Shown here in pieces: positions 27,583 to 38,335 of a stretch of DNA of 64,000 nt (position 1 is its first letter; each line of letters starts with the position of its first letter). The DNA is from Immersiella caudata (Eukaryota > Ascomycota > Sordariomycetes > Sordariales > Lasiosphaeriaceae). The stretch covers positions 7,750,001 through 7,814,000 of the forward strand of contig JAULSU010000001.1 in the NCBI GenBank assembly GCA_030512335.1. Direction: 5' to 3'. The notes beneath the pieces are model-generated. The model had not been told where the DNA came from and did no database searches. It was given only the letters and a program-made list of their open reading frames with translations. Made by a program: the position numbers and the translations under genes.

Positions 27583-29735
27583 TTAGCCTTTGCTGCAGAA
27601 TCTCCTCCGGAATGGACGATCGCTGTCTGGGTCATCCAGCGCCTTGACCTGCTTTTCCAGCTCGTCCATTCGTTGCGCGATTTGAACAAACATCCCCTCT
27701 GCAGCGACAGGTCAGTCAAGTGGTGCTGTGATGGAGAAGGATACCAACCCTCCGCGTGCCATAATATGTGGCAATGCAACGCCCAAACACCGGGATTGTC
27801 GCCCGGGATGCGCAACACGATGTGAGAATACCCTGGGACGGTTACTGTGTCTCTGCGCATTGGATTCTCCAGGTTCCATGTTGTTTCTCCCTCCCCAAAC
27901 GTTCCCCTTCCCCACCCGACGACTTGGAACTGTTGGCCGCTGGTGGGGCAATTAATATCTGAGGATGGAGGGAGGGGACGCAAAACTCACTGCAGGTGGA
28001 ACGGATGCATCATCATGGCATCCGAGTTCATAGCGATTTGGACCCCTTTGTCTGCGTCTTGCGAGACCATCACGAAATGTTCGGGCCCAAACGTCCAGTT
28101 CGCGCTCATGCCCTCCTGTGTGTCCACTTTCTTCGCCTGCCAGAGCACAGCATCATCATGGAGGGTCTCGTATAGAGTCTAATCCGGCGTCAACGCTATT
28201 CGCAGTCCAAACTCAGGGCAGAATACAAACCTCGTTGATATAAGTCCTGACAGTACCGTTGTAATTCTCCCGCGAGAATGTAAAAGAGTGGTTGTTCCTT
28301 GGTCCCACCTCATAAGCGTCCGCCTTCCTCATCGGTTTGGGGAGATTGAACGGCAGGTCTCTGCACTGCGATTCCCAAGGTTCCTGAGCTGTCACGTTGT
28401 TGGTCGCCGCAAAGAGATCCCATATCGTTCCGACGGCGGGGGCATCGAGGTCGGTGTCGTCATAAGACAATATGCCGATGGCCTCGTAGTTAACATTCTG
28501 GAAAGACGCTGTTCCAGCGCCCATGTGAAAGCAAGACCGGGCAGCCGTCACATGCATTTTGTAGTTGCCAGCCGTCTGATTCGCGGTGATGCGCACAGAA
28601 TATCTCTGCCCTGGATTTAAGAAGACGCGGGTCGTTGCCACGGGCTCTATTTCGACCCCGTCCATCTCGATGATTTCGAGAGTGTGGTTGTCGACTGAGA
28701 ACAGGAATGGCGTCGAAGTACTGTGGCTGATGAGGCGGAGTCGAGCATGCTGCCCACTCTGGATCCGTGTCTTGTAGATCGAACCTGCAGCGCAAACTGG
28801 CCCTTTCCCGGCAGTAAGCTTGCAGTTGGACCGATGATGGCCGTTAATGATGATATTGTCAGGGGGCGCTTCCACGCCAGCCATGTCCCCTCCAGGCTTG
28901 AAGTACTCGCGAAGTAGCTGGCTACGTTAGCTGATCGTAAGAACCACAGACTGGGACAACTTACCTCTTCGGCATCTCGGTGGAACAAGTCTCCAAACAT
29001 GACGACCTTGTCGTCATCGACATGCGGGATCTTCTCGTCCTGATCATGGATGATCAAGGGCCCATACAGTCCATTTGAGTACTGCAGGGAGTCGTGCGAA
29101 TGGTACCAAAACGTCCCTCTCTGACCGGTGACATTGAACTCATAAGTGAAGGTCTGGCCGGGCGGGATCGCGCATTGCGTGACACCGTAGACACCGTCCA
29201 TCCAGTTGGAGTTTCTCTGGTCGATACCATGCCAGTGAATGGTAGTACTCTCTTCGGGTAGTTGGTTGTTGACGACGATTCGGACGAGGTCACCTGTGTT
29301 TGCTTCGATCAGGGGACCTGGTGACTGGCCGTTCACGAAGATCACAGACTTGGCGAAACCGTCCGGGTCGCCTCGGCCCAGGGTGATGTTGAAGACATAG
29401 TCTCGGATTGTCGGTGTTCTGGATACCTCAAAGCCTGTCTTCAGATCGAGCTGCTCAGAGGGGCTCGCCATGATTATTGGTACAGCCGGAGCGGGAGGTG
29501 TCGGCTCGGTCTTTGGCGGTTCTGGTGCTGGCGTTGATGCAGGGCGAGCCGGTGGCTCAACAAAGAAAGATGAAAGCAAGACGCCGGCCAATGCAACGAA
29601 AGATACAAACAGAAAGAAACTGAGACATAAACAAAACGCGGCTCCTCTTTCCCGGGTTCCCGGAACGAGCCGCTTCTCGCGCAGCATGGGCTCGTCTTCG
29701 CCCTCCTCCTCACGGGCCCTCGATGGTCTCGCCAT
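27583..29735 (-). CDS. Multicopper oxidase (laccase/ferroxidase-like) with N-terminal membrane anchor
   Basis: Five exons on the minus strand (28965-29735, 28231-28917, 27991-28178, 27749-27939, 27583-27698) give 650 residues. All copper-binding blocks are present: IHWHG, WYHSHDS, HPFHLH (restored across the third intron) and HCHILWHAEEGM (completed across the fourth). These ligate the type 1 copper and the trinuclear centre, so the enzyme should oxidise substrates and reduce oxygen to water. The residue ten after the Cys, the axial position, is Met, whereas fungal laccases usually have Leu or Phe. There is no cleavable signal. Instead a charged N-terminus precedes one hydrophobic helix (about residues 32-53), suggesting a type II anchor with a Pro-rich stem. 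Introns are 47-52 bp. Confidence 0.88.
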
Positions 29736-30022
29736 CGTACTCAGCGGTTTATCTTGATCGAGAATGCCGACGTTGTTGGCGATGCATCGTGTCGTCGATT
29801 GAGTCGCGTGAGATTGTGGCGAGTTCAAACAACCGTGGCCTCACCTTATTTTCGCTGGCCCGGAATTCGAGGTGGGTCAGCTCGCTTGACTCGTTTCAGG
29901 ACTCTGCCGGACATCCTTGGCCAATCAGCAGCTGACTTATTCGCCGAAATGTGGGACCGGTCTTGGCACCTGAGCCCCTGGAATGGATGACAACAGGCTG
30001 GGTGGGTTGGGAGTGAGACAGC

Positions 30023-32023
30023 TCAGCCGATTGAAACTTTGATCTCCTCCAGAGCAAGCCGGTCCCAGGCGAGCTTCTCGACCCTTCCCACTGCCAGACG
30101 AGAAGCCACCCCAGGTGCGACCCATTCGACGTGCATGACATTGTAATATTCGTAAACCCCTTTGTTCTCACTCTTCCACGATGGCAGAACCCATTCGTCA
30201 AAGACATCGGCAAAGTGGTGATCCAGCAAGTCTTTCCCTGAATGCCTCAGCTCAACGCTTCCAGAAGAGACCTCGATCAAGCCCCAGGACTCTTCAGTGC
30301 GTTCCATGCGGTCAGAGCTGTTCAAACGTAACGTGCCGATCACGCTGCCATCCGCATCTTGTAAAGCAACAAAAACACACGCACTAGCGAATGCGCGGTA
30401 CGGCTTGGGGTGTGCCTGGAGCTTGGCGTGCCTCGTCTTGCAGTGGAGGTATCGAGAACGCGAAGCGCGCCCATCCCCAACCCCAATTGGGATGGGGTAC
30501 CAGAATTGGTGGCCAGGTATGTCGTCGTGGGTGAAGAAGCGGCGAGCGTGCGCATCGATTTGTTGCCTCCAGCCTGCAGGGGCCGCGGCTGTCTCATTCT
30601 CGAAGCGACGTCGCCATTCCGGCCCTTGAGAGTGAATCGGATACCTCGTGCTGGTGAGGGTTGCGGAGTGTTGCCACTGGACTGTTGGGAATGTCGACCA
30701 GCGCGGATGGATCTCAGCAGAGTCGTGTTTAGGCTCTGCTTGCTGCGTGATCAGATAGTCATGACCACTCTGCCAACTCTCCGACTGGACGTTTCCCCTC
30801 CAGGATACCCATGACCAACTCGGCAGCACCGCCTCCTCGGCCAGATGAACCGCTTTGCGGCGTTCCATTGGGTGGTAGGGCTGCCAGATGAGAGCCGCGT
30901 CAAACATCATCGCTGGGATTCCCGTGATCAAACCCCCCTCGTAGACTCGCGCCAGCGCTGTGGATGCCCCTGCAAAGGCATCCAGGACATCCTCTGGAAA
31001 GGTGAAACCTCGAGGCGTCAGCAGGGCGGCGAGTCGGGCATATCGATGGAAGTTGGGCCATGCATCGAGGTCTATGCCCAGTCGGCTGACATGTGCCGGC
31101 GGGCGCGAACAAATCTCCTTCGAAAGGGCGACTCGCTGCTCATGTGCGGATGTGCAGTGGCATTCCCAGTTGACGGTATTGTTGTGGAAGATGATCTTTC
31201 TCTTCGAGAAGAGAAATTCTTGGAAGGTCCATCCACGGGAGTACCATATGGTGCGGAGCAGATCGGCAGACATGATGGCCATGGCGTCTCTGTCTGTCTG
31301 GGGGTTCTTCCAATGGATCGCGGTGTCAGTCGCCGGCGCAGTCGTCTTTGAGGGCATTGCTCTTGACCGAGACATGAAGTTCCTGCCCCAGAATCTCAGC
31401 ATCGACCAACGGTCAGAAGATGAGCTCTTTAGTGGCCTGGATGAAAGCGGCCCGAAGGCGTCATGGCTCTGAGCGGCGATTATGGTGAAGCTGGAATTGG
31501 AGTAGATGGAGCCCATTGCCTTGATCTGGCCGTGTTTGTGGTCTTCATTGTCCTGCATGATACACAGTCGGTCGACCCAGAGGTGCGACAGACCGAGGGA
31601 GGCGACGAAGCTCATGGCGTCACGAATTGTCCTCGGTAGGTCCACCTGGTCCAGGGAGCCCTCTTTCCTGAGCGCGTCGTGGGTGTCGCTTGTGAGTGAG
31701 AAGCCGGGGCCGGCACCCGCTTGGCCCCAAACGTAGCTCAGGGTCGCGTATGCAACCCCAGGAGTTGCAAGCACAAGACATGCCCGGTGGACGTCAATGA
31801 GGAACGTTGGTTGTTGGTCAGGGGTGACTAGCGTCTGGCCGCGATTGCAGTGATCCCCATGGTGGCGGTCGCATGCTGCGAGCCAAGACTTCACAGTGTC
31901 GATGGAGATTGGACGCGATAGGCTGTTGGGCAGGCTCCAGGATTTGGTGAGTGGAGTGTATGTTGCCTTCTCAATATAAGGGAGAAACGGCTCCAGGTGG
32001 GGATTGATGCCATGATACGGCAT
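30023..32023 (-). CDS. HET-domain protein
   Basis: 666 residues in a single exon from ATG 32023 (MPYHGINPHLEPFLPYIEKA). The heterokaryon-incompatibility domain begins around residue 115 with YATLSYVWG, followed by LPRTIRDAM, LGLSHLWVDRLCIMQD and MGSIYSNSSFTIIAA, the three classic HET blocks. The long C-terminal part has no recognised domain. HET proteins trigger cell death after non-self recognition during hyphal fusion; the domain is TIR-like in structure. The frame is open 23 codons upstream to 32092, but that stretch lacks conservation cues. A second HET gene lies at 35908-37965. Confidence 0.85.
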   Translation of the reverse strand: MPYHGINPHLEPFLPYIEKATYTPLTKSWSLPNSLSRPISIDTVKSWLAACDRHHGDHCNRGQTLVTPDQQPTFLIDVHRACLVLATPGVAYATLSYVWGQAGAGPGFSLTSDTHDALRKEGSLDQVDLPRTIRDAMSFVASLGLSHLWVDRLCIMQDNEDHKHGQIKAMGSIYSNSSFTIIAAQSHDAFGPLSSRPLKSSSSDRWSMLRFWGRNFMSRSRAMPSKTTAPATDTAIHWKNPQTDRDAMAIMSADLLRTIWYSRGWTFQEFLFSKRKIIFHNNTVNWECHCTSAHEQRVALSKEICSRPPAHVSRLGIDLDAWPNFHRYARLAALLTPRGFTFPEDVLDAFAGASTALARVYEGGLITGIPAMMFDAALIWQPYHPMERRKAVHLAEEAVLPSWSWVSWRGNVQSESWQSGHDYLITQQAEPKHDSAEIHPRWSTFPTVQWQHSATLTSTRYPIHSQGPEWRRRFENETAAAPAGWRQQIDAHARRFFTHDDIPGHQFWYPIPIGVGDGRASRSRYLHCKTRHAKLQAHPKPYRAFASACVFVALQDADGSVIGTLRLNSSDRMERTEESWGLIEVSSGSVELRHSGKDLLDHHFADVFDEWVLPSWKSENKGVYEYYNVMHVEWVAPGVASRLAVGRVEKLAWDRLALEEIKVSIG

Positions 32024-32722
32024 TTCATGGTGACGAGATGAGTTGAGTCTTGGGCAAACAGATGTCGTGATCAGAGCGAACGGTGGAGACAATGTGCCGT
32101 GGGCGGGCGCGCAGTCACGTGATCACACGCGAAGCAGGGGTTGGCCATGCCCCGCCAAGTGGGATTTGTCAGGGCCCCACTCCCGAACAAGATCTGGTGC
32201 TCGCCCTCAGTGCGTGAGAGCGTCGCTCGATGGAGGAGACGCATCTGCGCTATCAGGTGCACCCCGAGCCTGTGAAGCTGCACGAATGGCTCTCAGGGGT
32301 TGGTCACCGCACCTGGAGCTCTGCAGTCGACGTTTGAAGCCAAGTCGGTGGCAAGGTTGGCACAGGCAAAGTTGGCACAGGGACAACGCGCGATTCCGAC
32401 AAGGGCAGAAAAACAATCGCAATCCAGACACGATGGCCGACGCGACCCGCCCTTGTCGCATTGCCCGACGTCGCGTCCCTTTTCCAAAGCGGATGGCCGT
32501 TGTCGACCGTCGTCCGTCGTTGGTCGCGCATATCACCTACCTGATCCCGGTCGTCAAAAGCGCCTGAAGAACGTCCCAGGCGTGACAGACACCCTGCTAC
32601 ATCCGTTCCCTCAATGGCGACACTTTCATGATTTAAACGCGTTGCAGGAGGTCAGCGATACTTTTGCAGATGGTGGTGGCGGTAGACTGTAATGCATTCA
32701 AGCTTTTAAAGCACTATGCAGC
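32024..32722. other. Intergenic region upstream of HET gene
   Basis: About 700 bases. Open frames on both strands near 32200-32690 show no domain or splice pattern. A promoter region is most likely; nothing else is recognised. Confidence 0.4.
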
Positions 32723-33623
32723 CTATGGCAGGCCCTTACACCGATAATAAACCTGAGCATCTCGATACCGGTCGGCCAAGTCCCAGATATCAGTTTTCAT
32801 AAAGAAACCTCTCTCATCTCCAGACAAACCCAACGTGGCTCTCTCAAAGTTCAGCACAAGAACCCTCCTGTCCAGAAGCTGAAAGTTTCCTAGCTGGGGG
32901 TCGTTGTGGTGCACGCCGAAAGCATGAAGAGCTCAATAGCATGGCTGCAGCAAATCTGAGAGCTCTTGTAAAGTGAGTGTGGCCCCTTCTGGTGACACAA
33001 GGGAGATGCCCCCTAGATGTTCAAGCATCAAAGCCCCGGAACCGTTGTAGCGCAATTGGCCGTAGCACCTTGGAACAACCACCCCTTGAAGGGGCTTGAG
33101 TTGGTCGTACACCTTCGCTTCTGTCTCGAACAGCTCGGTCACGATTGCTCCCTCGCCGCCCTGCTTCCGCATTTTGAGGACGGCATGGTTGGGAAGGAGC
33201 CATTCGACAAACGCGGTCCTCATCCAAGCCTGGGCAAAGTTGGGGAGGAATCTGACGCAACGTGCAGTCAGCCACGCTAGAGCGGAGGACTGCACGTCGA
33301 AGAGAAGGATATGAGGGCATTCAAAGGCGAGCTCGGACGAAAGAGCGGAGATGTAACGAGTTTTAAACTAAAACCTCTGGGTTTCGGGCGTTAGTAGAGG
33401 AAACCGCGGGGGAGGGGAGGGGTTTGGCTGGTTTTTTTTTTTTGGTTTTTTTTTTGCCAGCATCACGTACAGCGGGTGTCGCTGGAGGTTCGTGTTTAAC
33501 CGCACAGAGTCGAGCAGCTGAGAGGCGGTATTTCTCCGGTTCGCCAGGGTCTCTGTACTTGGGCAACTCTACCTCGTTGCTACCGACATGAGGGCAAGGT
33601 GCCAGAAAAGCGTTGGCATCCAT
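32723..33623 (-). pseudogene. Kinase-like (APH/fungal protein kinase type) pseudogene
   Basis: The 5' part starts MDANAFLAPCPHVGSNEVEL (ATG 33623) with a Lys-rich linker. One base of frame is lost near 33360, after which FECPHILLFDVQSSALAWL opens a kinase-like fold: TEAKVYDQL, a VVPRCYGQL hinge, ALMLEHLGG and LQELSDLLQPCY. A TGA at about 32941 interrupts just before ALHAFGVHHNDPQLGNF, the catalytic loop. The metal-binding DFE/DFG position reads NFE (VLVLNFERA). Both the stop (probably from CGA) and the Asp-to-Asn change are C-to-T/G-to-A transitions. Loss of the metal-binding Asp plus stop and frameshift make activity unlikely. T-rich homopolymers (33432-33455) lie in the linker. Confidence 0.6.
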
Positions 33624-33671
33624 TCGAGGATCATTTGGTTCAATGTGAGATTAGGTAGGTAAGTTCCTTCT

Positions 33672-33688
33672 CTTTTTTTTTTTTTTTT
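33672..33688 (+). repeat. Poly-T tract
   Basis: A run of about 16 thymidines between the kinase-like pseudogene and the 7TM gene. A similar interrupted T tract lies at 33432-33455. It is a simple repeat without visible function. Confidence 0.7.
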
Positions 33689-33820
33689 CGCCGGCCGCCT
33701 GAAATTTCTGGCCCCCGCAGCAACACACATGACCTAATCTCAGCCTACCCGAATAATTACCCACACAAGCTCCAGGCAATCCTTTGTTACCTCGACCGAC
33801 AATATCAGCAGGACTGCTGT

Positions 33821-35349
33821 TTACAATACACTTCCACTTGCCCCGAGCCCCGTCAAACGCGGCCCAGATGCTCCCGGTGGTGTCATCCCGGTGCCCGCTG
33901 TGGCCGCTGCCTGCTCCGAGAACAGAGGAATGATCAGGCTCGCCAACTTCTGGTCGCTGGATGCCGTCATCGTCAGCCGGCCAGACTGTGCGCAATACAA
34001 GCAGCTTTGACCACATCTACCGCAGACTGCGGGGGCCTGCCGTGGATAGCTGTAGACCGGTTCGGTATCACTGCGTCCGCGGCGATGGGGTGACACCTTT
34101 GGAAGCTTCCATGCTGCCCTTGCCCTGCCCACAGCTTCCCTGACGTTGTCCGTCACTCCTCTCGCTGTTTCAATAGCTACTTTTGCCCTCGCTATTACCC
34201 CTTTCGTTCCAACAAAGCCTGTTCTGGCCCGTTTGACCAGTGTTCTCACACCATCAACGACGCTCGGCCATGTAGCGTATGCCACTGGGAGGGAAGATAT
34301 GATGATTGTTGCAAAGATCTCGACATATCTACTCCAGAGTCAGCATTACTAGCACCGAACACACTGAAACACTCACGATGCAACCCCCACGTTCACTCCG
34401 TTCCAAACTGGATCAGCCCCTCGCACGACAACGATTCGATACGCGAGGTTGACTACACTCGTGATGACAATCCTACGCCCGTGTTAGCCTTTCGCCTCGC
34501 AAACTCCCCCATACCGGAAACATACGACAACCCAACCAGAAACACGGCCGCCAAGCCCCATTTCATCATCTTCTTCTCTTCTCCCTCTTGAACAGCCAGC
34601 TTCCTCATTGCCGGCACCGGTATACAAAGCATCGCAATGTTCACCACAACCGAACAAACAGCCACCGCTATTCCCCCCTCCGAGGCCCGGGCGCACCGTG
34701 GGAGGAGAATATCCGCGTTCCAGCTTTCAGAGCGCCGCGGGGCGCACAGAGAGAGGATGACAACCCCGTAGGAGAAGTAGGAGAGAGCGGCCAAGAAGAG
34801 GAGGGCGTAGCAGAGACGGCGGACCCAAACGTGGGGTCCCAAACTCCGAAGGAAGAATGCGAGGAGTGAGGCTTTCACGAGGAAGTGCGCGAGTGCGGAG
34901 AGGAGACTTTGGGCGGCTTGGAGCTGTGAGTGATCTGGTTAGAGTATGATGCGGGTGGGGTCAGGGAAGGGGAGGGCTACCTGGAGGACGGTCGGGGTGA
35001 AGATATCGGGTAAAATATCCCACGAGTGTTTGTCAAGTCCTTTGGTTACAGCTGGGATGGTGAGTCTGAGTGGTGCGGAGAGGGTAGGATAGGGAGGGTG
35101 ACTAACTGGCGTATATTAAAGCCCATGATACGATGCCGGTCGCTGCTCCAGCAAGACACAGATCTGAACTTTGATGTTAGTGCATTCTCTCTCATGCAGT
35201 GGTTCGGTGCAGGTATGCGCACAGTCTTCGGCGTGTATCCTCTTGGTCTGTTTAACTCGATGGAGGCACCGCAATGTTACCGAAGCCAAGCTGACGATGA
35301 TGAGAATGACACCAGTGGCGAGCACTGTTGGCCGCAGCGAGGGAGTCAT
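33821..35349 (-). CDS. Pth11-like seven-transmembrane protein (fungal rhodopsin-domain family)
   Basis: Six exons on the minus strand (35223-35349, 35107-35163, 34981-35051, 34526-34923, 34377-34472, 33821-34328) give 418 residues. Membrane helices in order: LATGVILIIVSLASVTL, YLCLAGAATGIVSWALIYA, a pair around SLLSALAHFLVKASLLAFFL, LLFLAALSYFSYGVVILSL, IAVAVCSVVVNIAMLCIPVPAM, KWGLAAVFLVGLSIVITSVV and VEIFATIIISSLP. The ED(Y/W)LCLAG motif after helix 1, the ALAHFLVKASLL helix and the R.V.G.DP.WN loop are typical of the Pth11-like integral membrane family. Introns are 48-59 bp and keep the frame. The CFEM domain found in some Pth11 receptors is absent. It may sense surface or host cues; the ligand is unknown. 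Confidence 0.82.
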
Positions 35350-35907
35350 GAGAATGGTTAGCAGGTTGGCCTCGGCAAAAGACGTTGCTGGTTCCCAGAC
35401 CGTATCGTTGTATAGGTACAGAATGGAGAGAAAGCGCAGAGAAAAATGGGAGGTTGAGAGGCGTAGGGAGTAGCTGTCTGGCTGTCTGGTCGCCTGGTGC
35501 AGGCAGCGTGCCCTGCACCAAGTGCGACATCGGCTGCAGCCAACACACTCCTGGTGGCAAACATAAGGTAAACATCGTCACCTGGGAGGGTTAGGATCAT
35601 TGAGCAGGTCGCATTCCTGAAACATCGACTTGAGGTCAGTTGGGGGTGGGGGTTAAGGCAAGCATGCAGCTTTGCGGCACAGCGCCCATAGAACAGCATT
35701 GTAGGAAACCAACGTTGGGGCTAGAGCATGTCAGCCTGGGGGCTGAACCCTCAGCCCCGGCGTCGCCCCAAGTCCGACAATGCGCTAGCCGCCATATTGT
35801 CTCTAGTGGCAGAGAGGGCTCGCGATACGGGAGCCTGGCTCAGGTGGCGCGAGTTTGGGACAATGGGATTGCGTCGCGGTACGCAAACAAGCTCGCTTGA
35901 TCATCTC
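35350..35907. other. Intergenic region between the 7TM gene and the second HET gene
   Basis: About 560 bases with no supported gene; it contains the 7TM promoter. Nothing further is seen. Confidence 0.4.
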
Positions 35908-37965
35908 TCATCGAATTCTGAATGTCTTCAGCTTCCCACCTTCCGTCAACTTTGATAGCGCGTCATTCATCCACCCGACAACGTAGGCCTCCCCCACAAA
36001 TACATACACCCCTGAATCCTTTGGGTGAGGCCGAAGCACGTACGGTGTCTCTCCTCCCGTCAACAAACACAGCACATCTTCAGGCTCTGCAGTCGGCGGT
36101 ACCAGTGCGAAGTAGCTCTTGTCTCTCGAAATAGCGAAGCATCGATGCACAGTGTTATCCTCCGCTGCTTGAATCCATGTTGTGGGGCTTATTTCGACGT
36201 TGTCCGTGTTGTTTGTGCCGAGAAGCTTCCTCGGGTCATTCTTGGAGCTGAAGTGGCTGCTGGATGGGAATAATTCCTTCAAGGCAGCAATGCCGGAGTG
36301 GTACACAGCGTTGCCGCTTATCGGGGCTTGGGAATGGGGAGGTTCGGGCGGGGTCATGTATCTGAAGTGCGAAACAGGTGCGAGGGTATCCAAGAACGCC
36401 CGCAGCGTGCTTGTCGTGTGATCTTGTTGGTAGGTCCCTTGGGTGGTGAATTTGCCGGTGTCCTTCTCCCGGTATCTAGCCGATGACTGGGGCGGGGAAG
36501 GCCAGGCGGAGCAGAGGCGCCAAATTGTGAGAAGAAGGCTCTTCTTGGAGGAGTCCAGGCTGAAGTGGCTCTCGGTGAACTTTGGAAGGACATTGTCGAG
36601 GGCGTCGATGACGCCACCACTGATCACCAGGGTGGTGAAGTGGTCCTCGAATGACGCCTTTGTTATGCCCGACGCACCCGATCCGGAAGCTTTGTACAGC
36701 CCAGGAAAGCCGATGATCCTACCGAAGCGACCTGCATCCCATCGCGGAACCCACGAGGGGAGTGGCTGACCTCCCTCACACAGAGGTCGAACTGGTTTGC
36801 CATTGACTGAGACGGCATTGAGGACCATGAGGGTAGTGCCTGTGACCAGAGCACGGATAGCAATCTCGTGATAGACGTCGGCAACGCTGTTGTCATAGTC
36901 TGGCTGGATGATGATCGTGTTGTCTGGTCCCACGCGGGCGGATGGGTGGCCAAGCAGAGAGAAAACATAATCCCGTGGGTCGGTGGCAACATTCCTGGAG
37001 TTTAAACAGAGTTGGTAAACAAAACTCCGCCTGGCTTCGGCAGAGACAGAATCTGGCGGAGTGTCGGAGAAACGCCTATACAAGACAGTGACCGAATTGG
37101 TGGGTATTTTGTGTTTCTTCTTGAGCTCCCAGCCTTGTGTTTCGAGCAGTTTCGTCCCGCTGTACAACGATTCCCAGGGGATTGTCTCGTTGCCCCAGTA
37201 GACATGCGCTTCGGCATCCGTGCCGATTTCCTGCGGAATCCAGGCCCGACGGAACCAAGGGAGCCTGGTGAGCTCTCTGAGCGATTTCCAATACTCCGAT
37301 GGAATCCAATCACAGCTTGACCCTTCAGCCCTGGCTAGCTGGGAAAGAAGCTTGTCGTCGAATATCGACCGAACTGAGCCGACAAGCTGGAAGGCCCGGA
37401 ACGCGTGTTCATTGGGATCGGCGCCTAGCCAGACAAGAACTTGGCTTGCGTCCTTGAATATTGCATGCATTAATCGTACTTGCCGGTTGCGCTCCACGAT
37501 GTCTTTTTGGTTGATGCAGATTTGGTCAACCCAGATGCGCAGTGGTGGTTGCCCGGGCAGGGGGCGAAGCCGTCGCAGCGCGGTGCCCAAGCTTTCCGTG
37601 ATGTCCGACCTTTTGCCCTCGATGAAGATGCGATCGACGAATTTCGGCTCTCCCCAAACATATGACAGAGCCTTGTATCCACCCATGTTTCTGTCGGATA
37701 GGGTTTCAAGGCGGCCGGTCAGTAGATTGTCGGCTTTGGCGCCTGGATCCAGAACAAGGAGGCGGGTGCTATCTGTGCTCTCGATGCGGTGGTACTGGTG
37801 GAACTTGGCAAGCACGGCCGACTCGAGCGTGCTTTGCGGCGGGATGCGTTCATTTTCGCGCAGCCTCGGCTCCGCTTCGGCCTGTTTCCGGTCTTCTTGC
37901 TCAATTGCATAGTTATGCAATTTCATCCGCCCGGGGGAGAAGGCGATGCGGATCGGGTTAGCCAT
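35908..37965 (-). CDS. HET-domain protein
   Basis: 685 residues in one exon from ATG 37965 (MANPIRIAFSPGRMKLHNYA). HET blocks appear in order: YKALSYVWGEP around residue 97, LGTALRRLRPLPGQPPLRIWVDQICINQ, NRQVRLMHAIFKDASQVLVWLG, and later CLNSRNVATDPRDYVFSLLG. This is the canonical fungal HET layout with the RDYVFSLLG helix, so the domain looks intact. The C-terminal half includes a GxExPYVLRP-like ending (LTGGETPYVLRPHP, VYVFVGEAYVVGWM) common in this family. It probably acts in non-self recognition and cell death. It shares only the HET core with the protein at 30023-32023, so the pair is not a recent tandem duplication. Confidence 0.87.
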   Translation of the reverse strand: MANPIRIAFSPGRMKLHNYAIEQEDRKQAEAEPRLRENERIPPQSTLESAVLAKFHQYHRIESTDSTRLLVLDPGAKADNLLTGRLETLSDRNMGGYKALSYVWGEPKFVDRIFIEGKRSDITESLGTALRRLRPLPGQPPLRIWVDQICINQKDIVERNRQVRLMHAIFKDASQVLVWLGADPNEHAFRAFQLVGSVRSIFDDKLLSQLARAEGSSCDWIPSEYWKSLRELTRLPWFRRAWIPQEIGTDAEAHVYWGNETIPWESLYSGTKLLETQGWELKKKHKIPTNSVTVLYRRFSDTPPDSVSAEARRSFVYQLCLNSRNVATDPRDYVFSLLGHPSARVGPDNTIIIQPDYDNSVADVYHEIAIRALVTGTTLMVLNAVSVNGKPVRPLCEGGQPLPSWVPRWDAGRFGRIIGFPGLYKASGSGASGITKASFEDHFTTLVISGGVIDALDNVLPKFTESHFSLDSSKKSLLLTIWRLCSAWPSPPQSSARYREKDTGKFTTQGTYQQDHTTSTLRAFLDTLAPVSHFRYMTPPEPPHSQAPISGNAVYHSGIAALKELFPSSSHFSSKNDPRKLLGTNNTDNVEISPTTWIQAAEDNTVHRCFAISRDKSYFALVPPTAEPEDVLCLLTGGETPYVLRPHPKDSGVYVFVGEAYVVGWMNDALSKLTEGGKLKTFRIR

Positions 37966-38335
37966 GTTGCGCACCGTTGCTGGGCTGGTTGCGGTACGCG
38001 AGCGTTGGGTTAAGTTGTGAGGAGTCTGTTGCCTGGCGGTGAAATGTGGGGAAGGTAGGCAGATGTCCTCATTCTGATAGGTTCGTGCAGACGCAAGAAG
38101 GTACGAAGATTCTGCGGCTGAACCGGAAGGGTTTGCCAGTGGCGGTCCTCACCAAGACGGAATCCCGATTACCAAGTGGGGAATGCTTCACACAATACAA
38201 CGGAAAAGAACTGAGGTGGAACTGGAGATTCAGATTCAATCCAACTTGTACACAACATTTACGCTCATCGCGATGTGACCCCTTCGACCTTCCGCCATGG
38301 GGTTCGTGACAAACAACAAAGGAAATGCTTCACCC
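37966..38335. other. Intergenic region
   Basis: About 370 bases: the promoter of the second HET gene and the end of the F-box-like pseudogene. Nothing else is seen. Confidence 0.4.
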
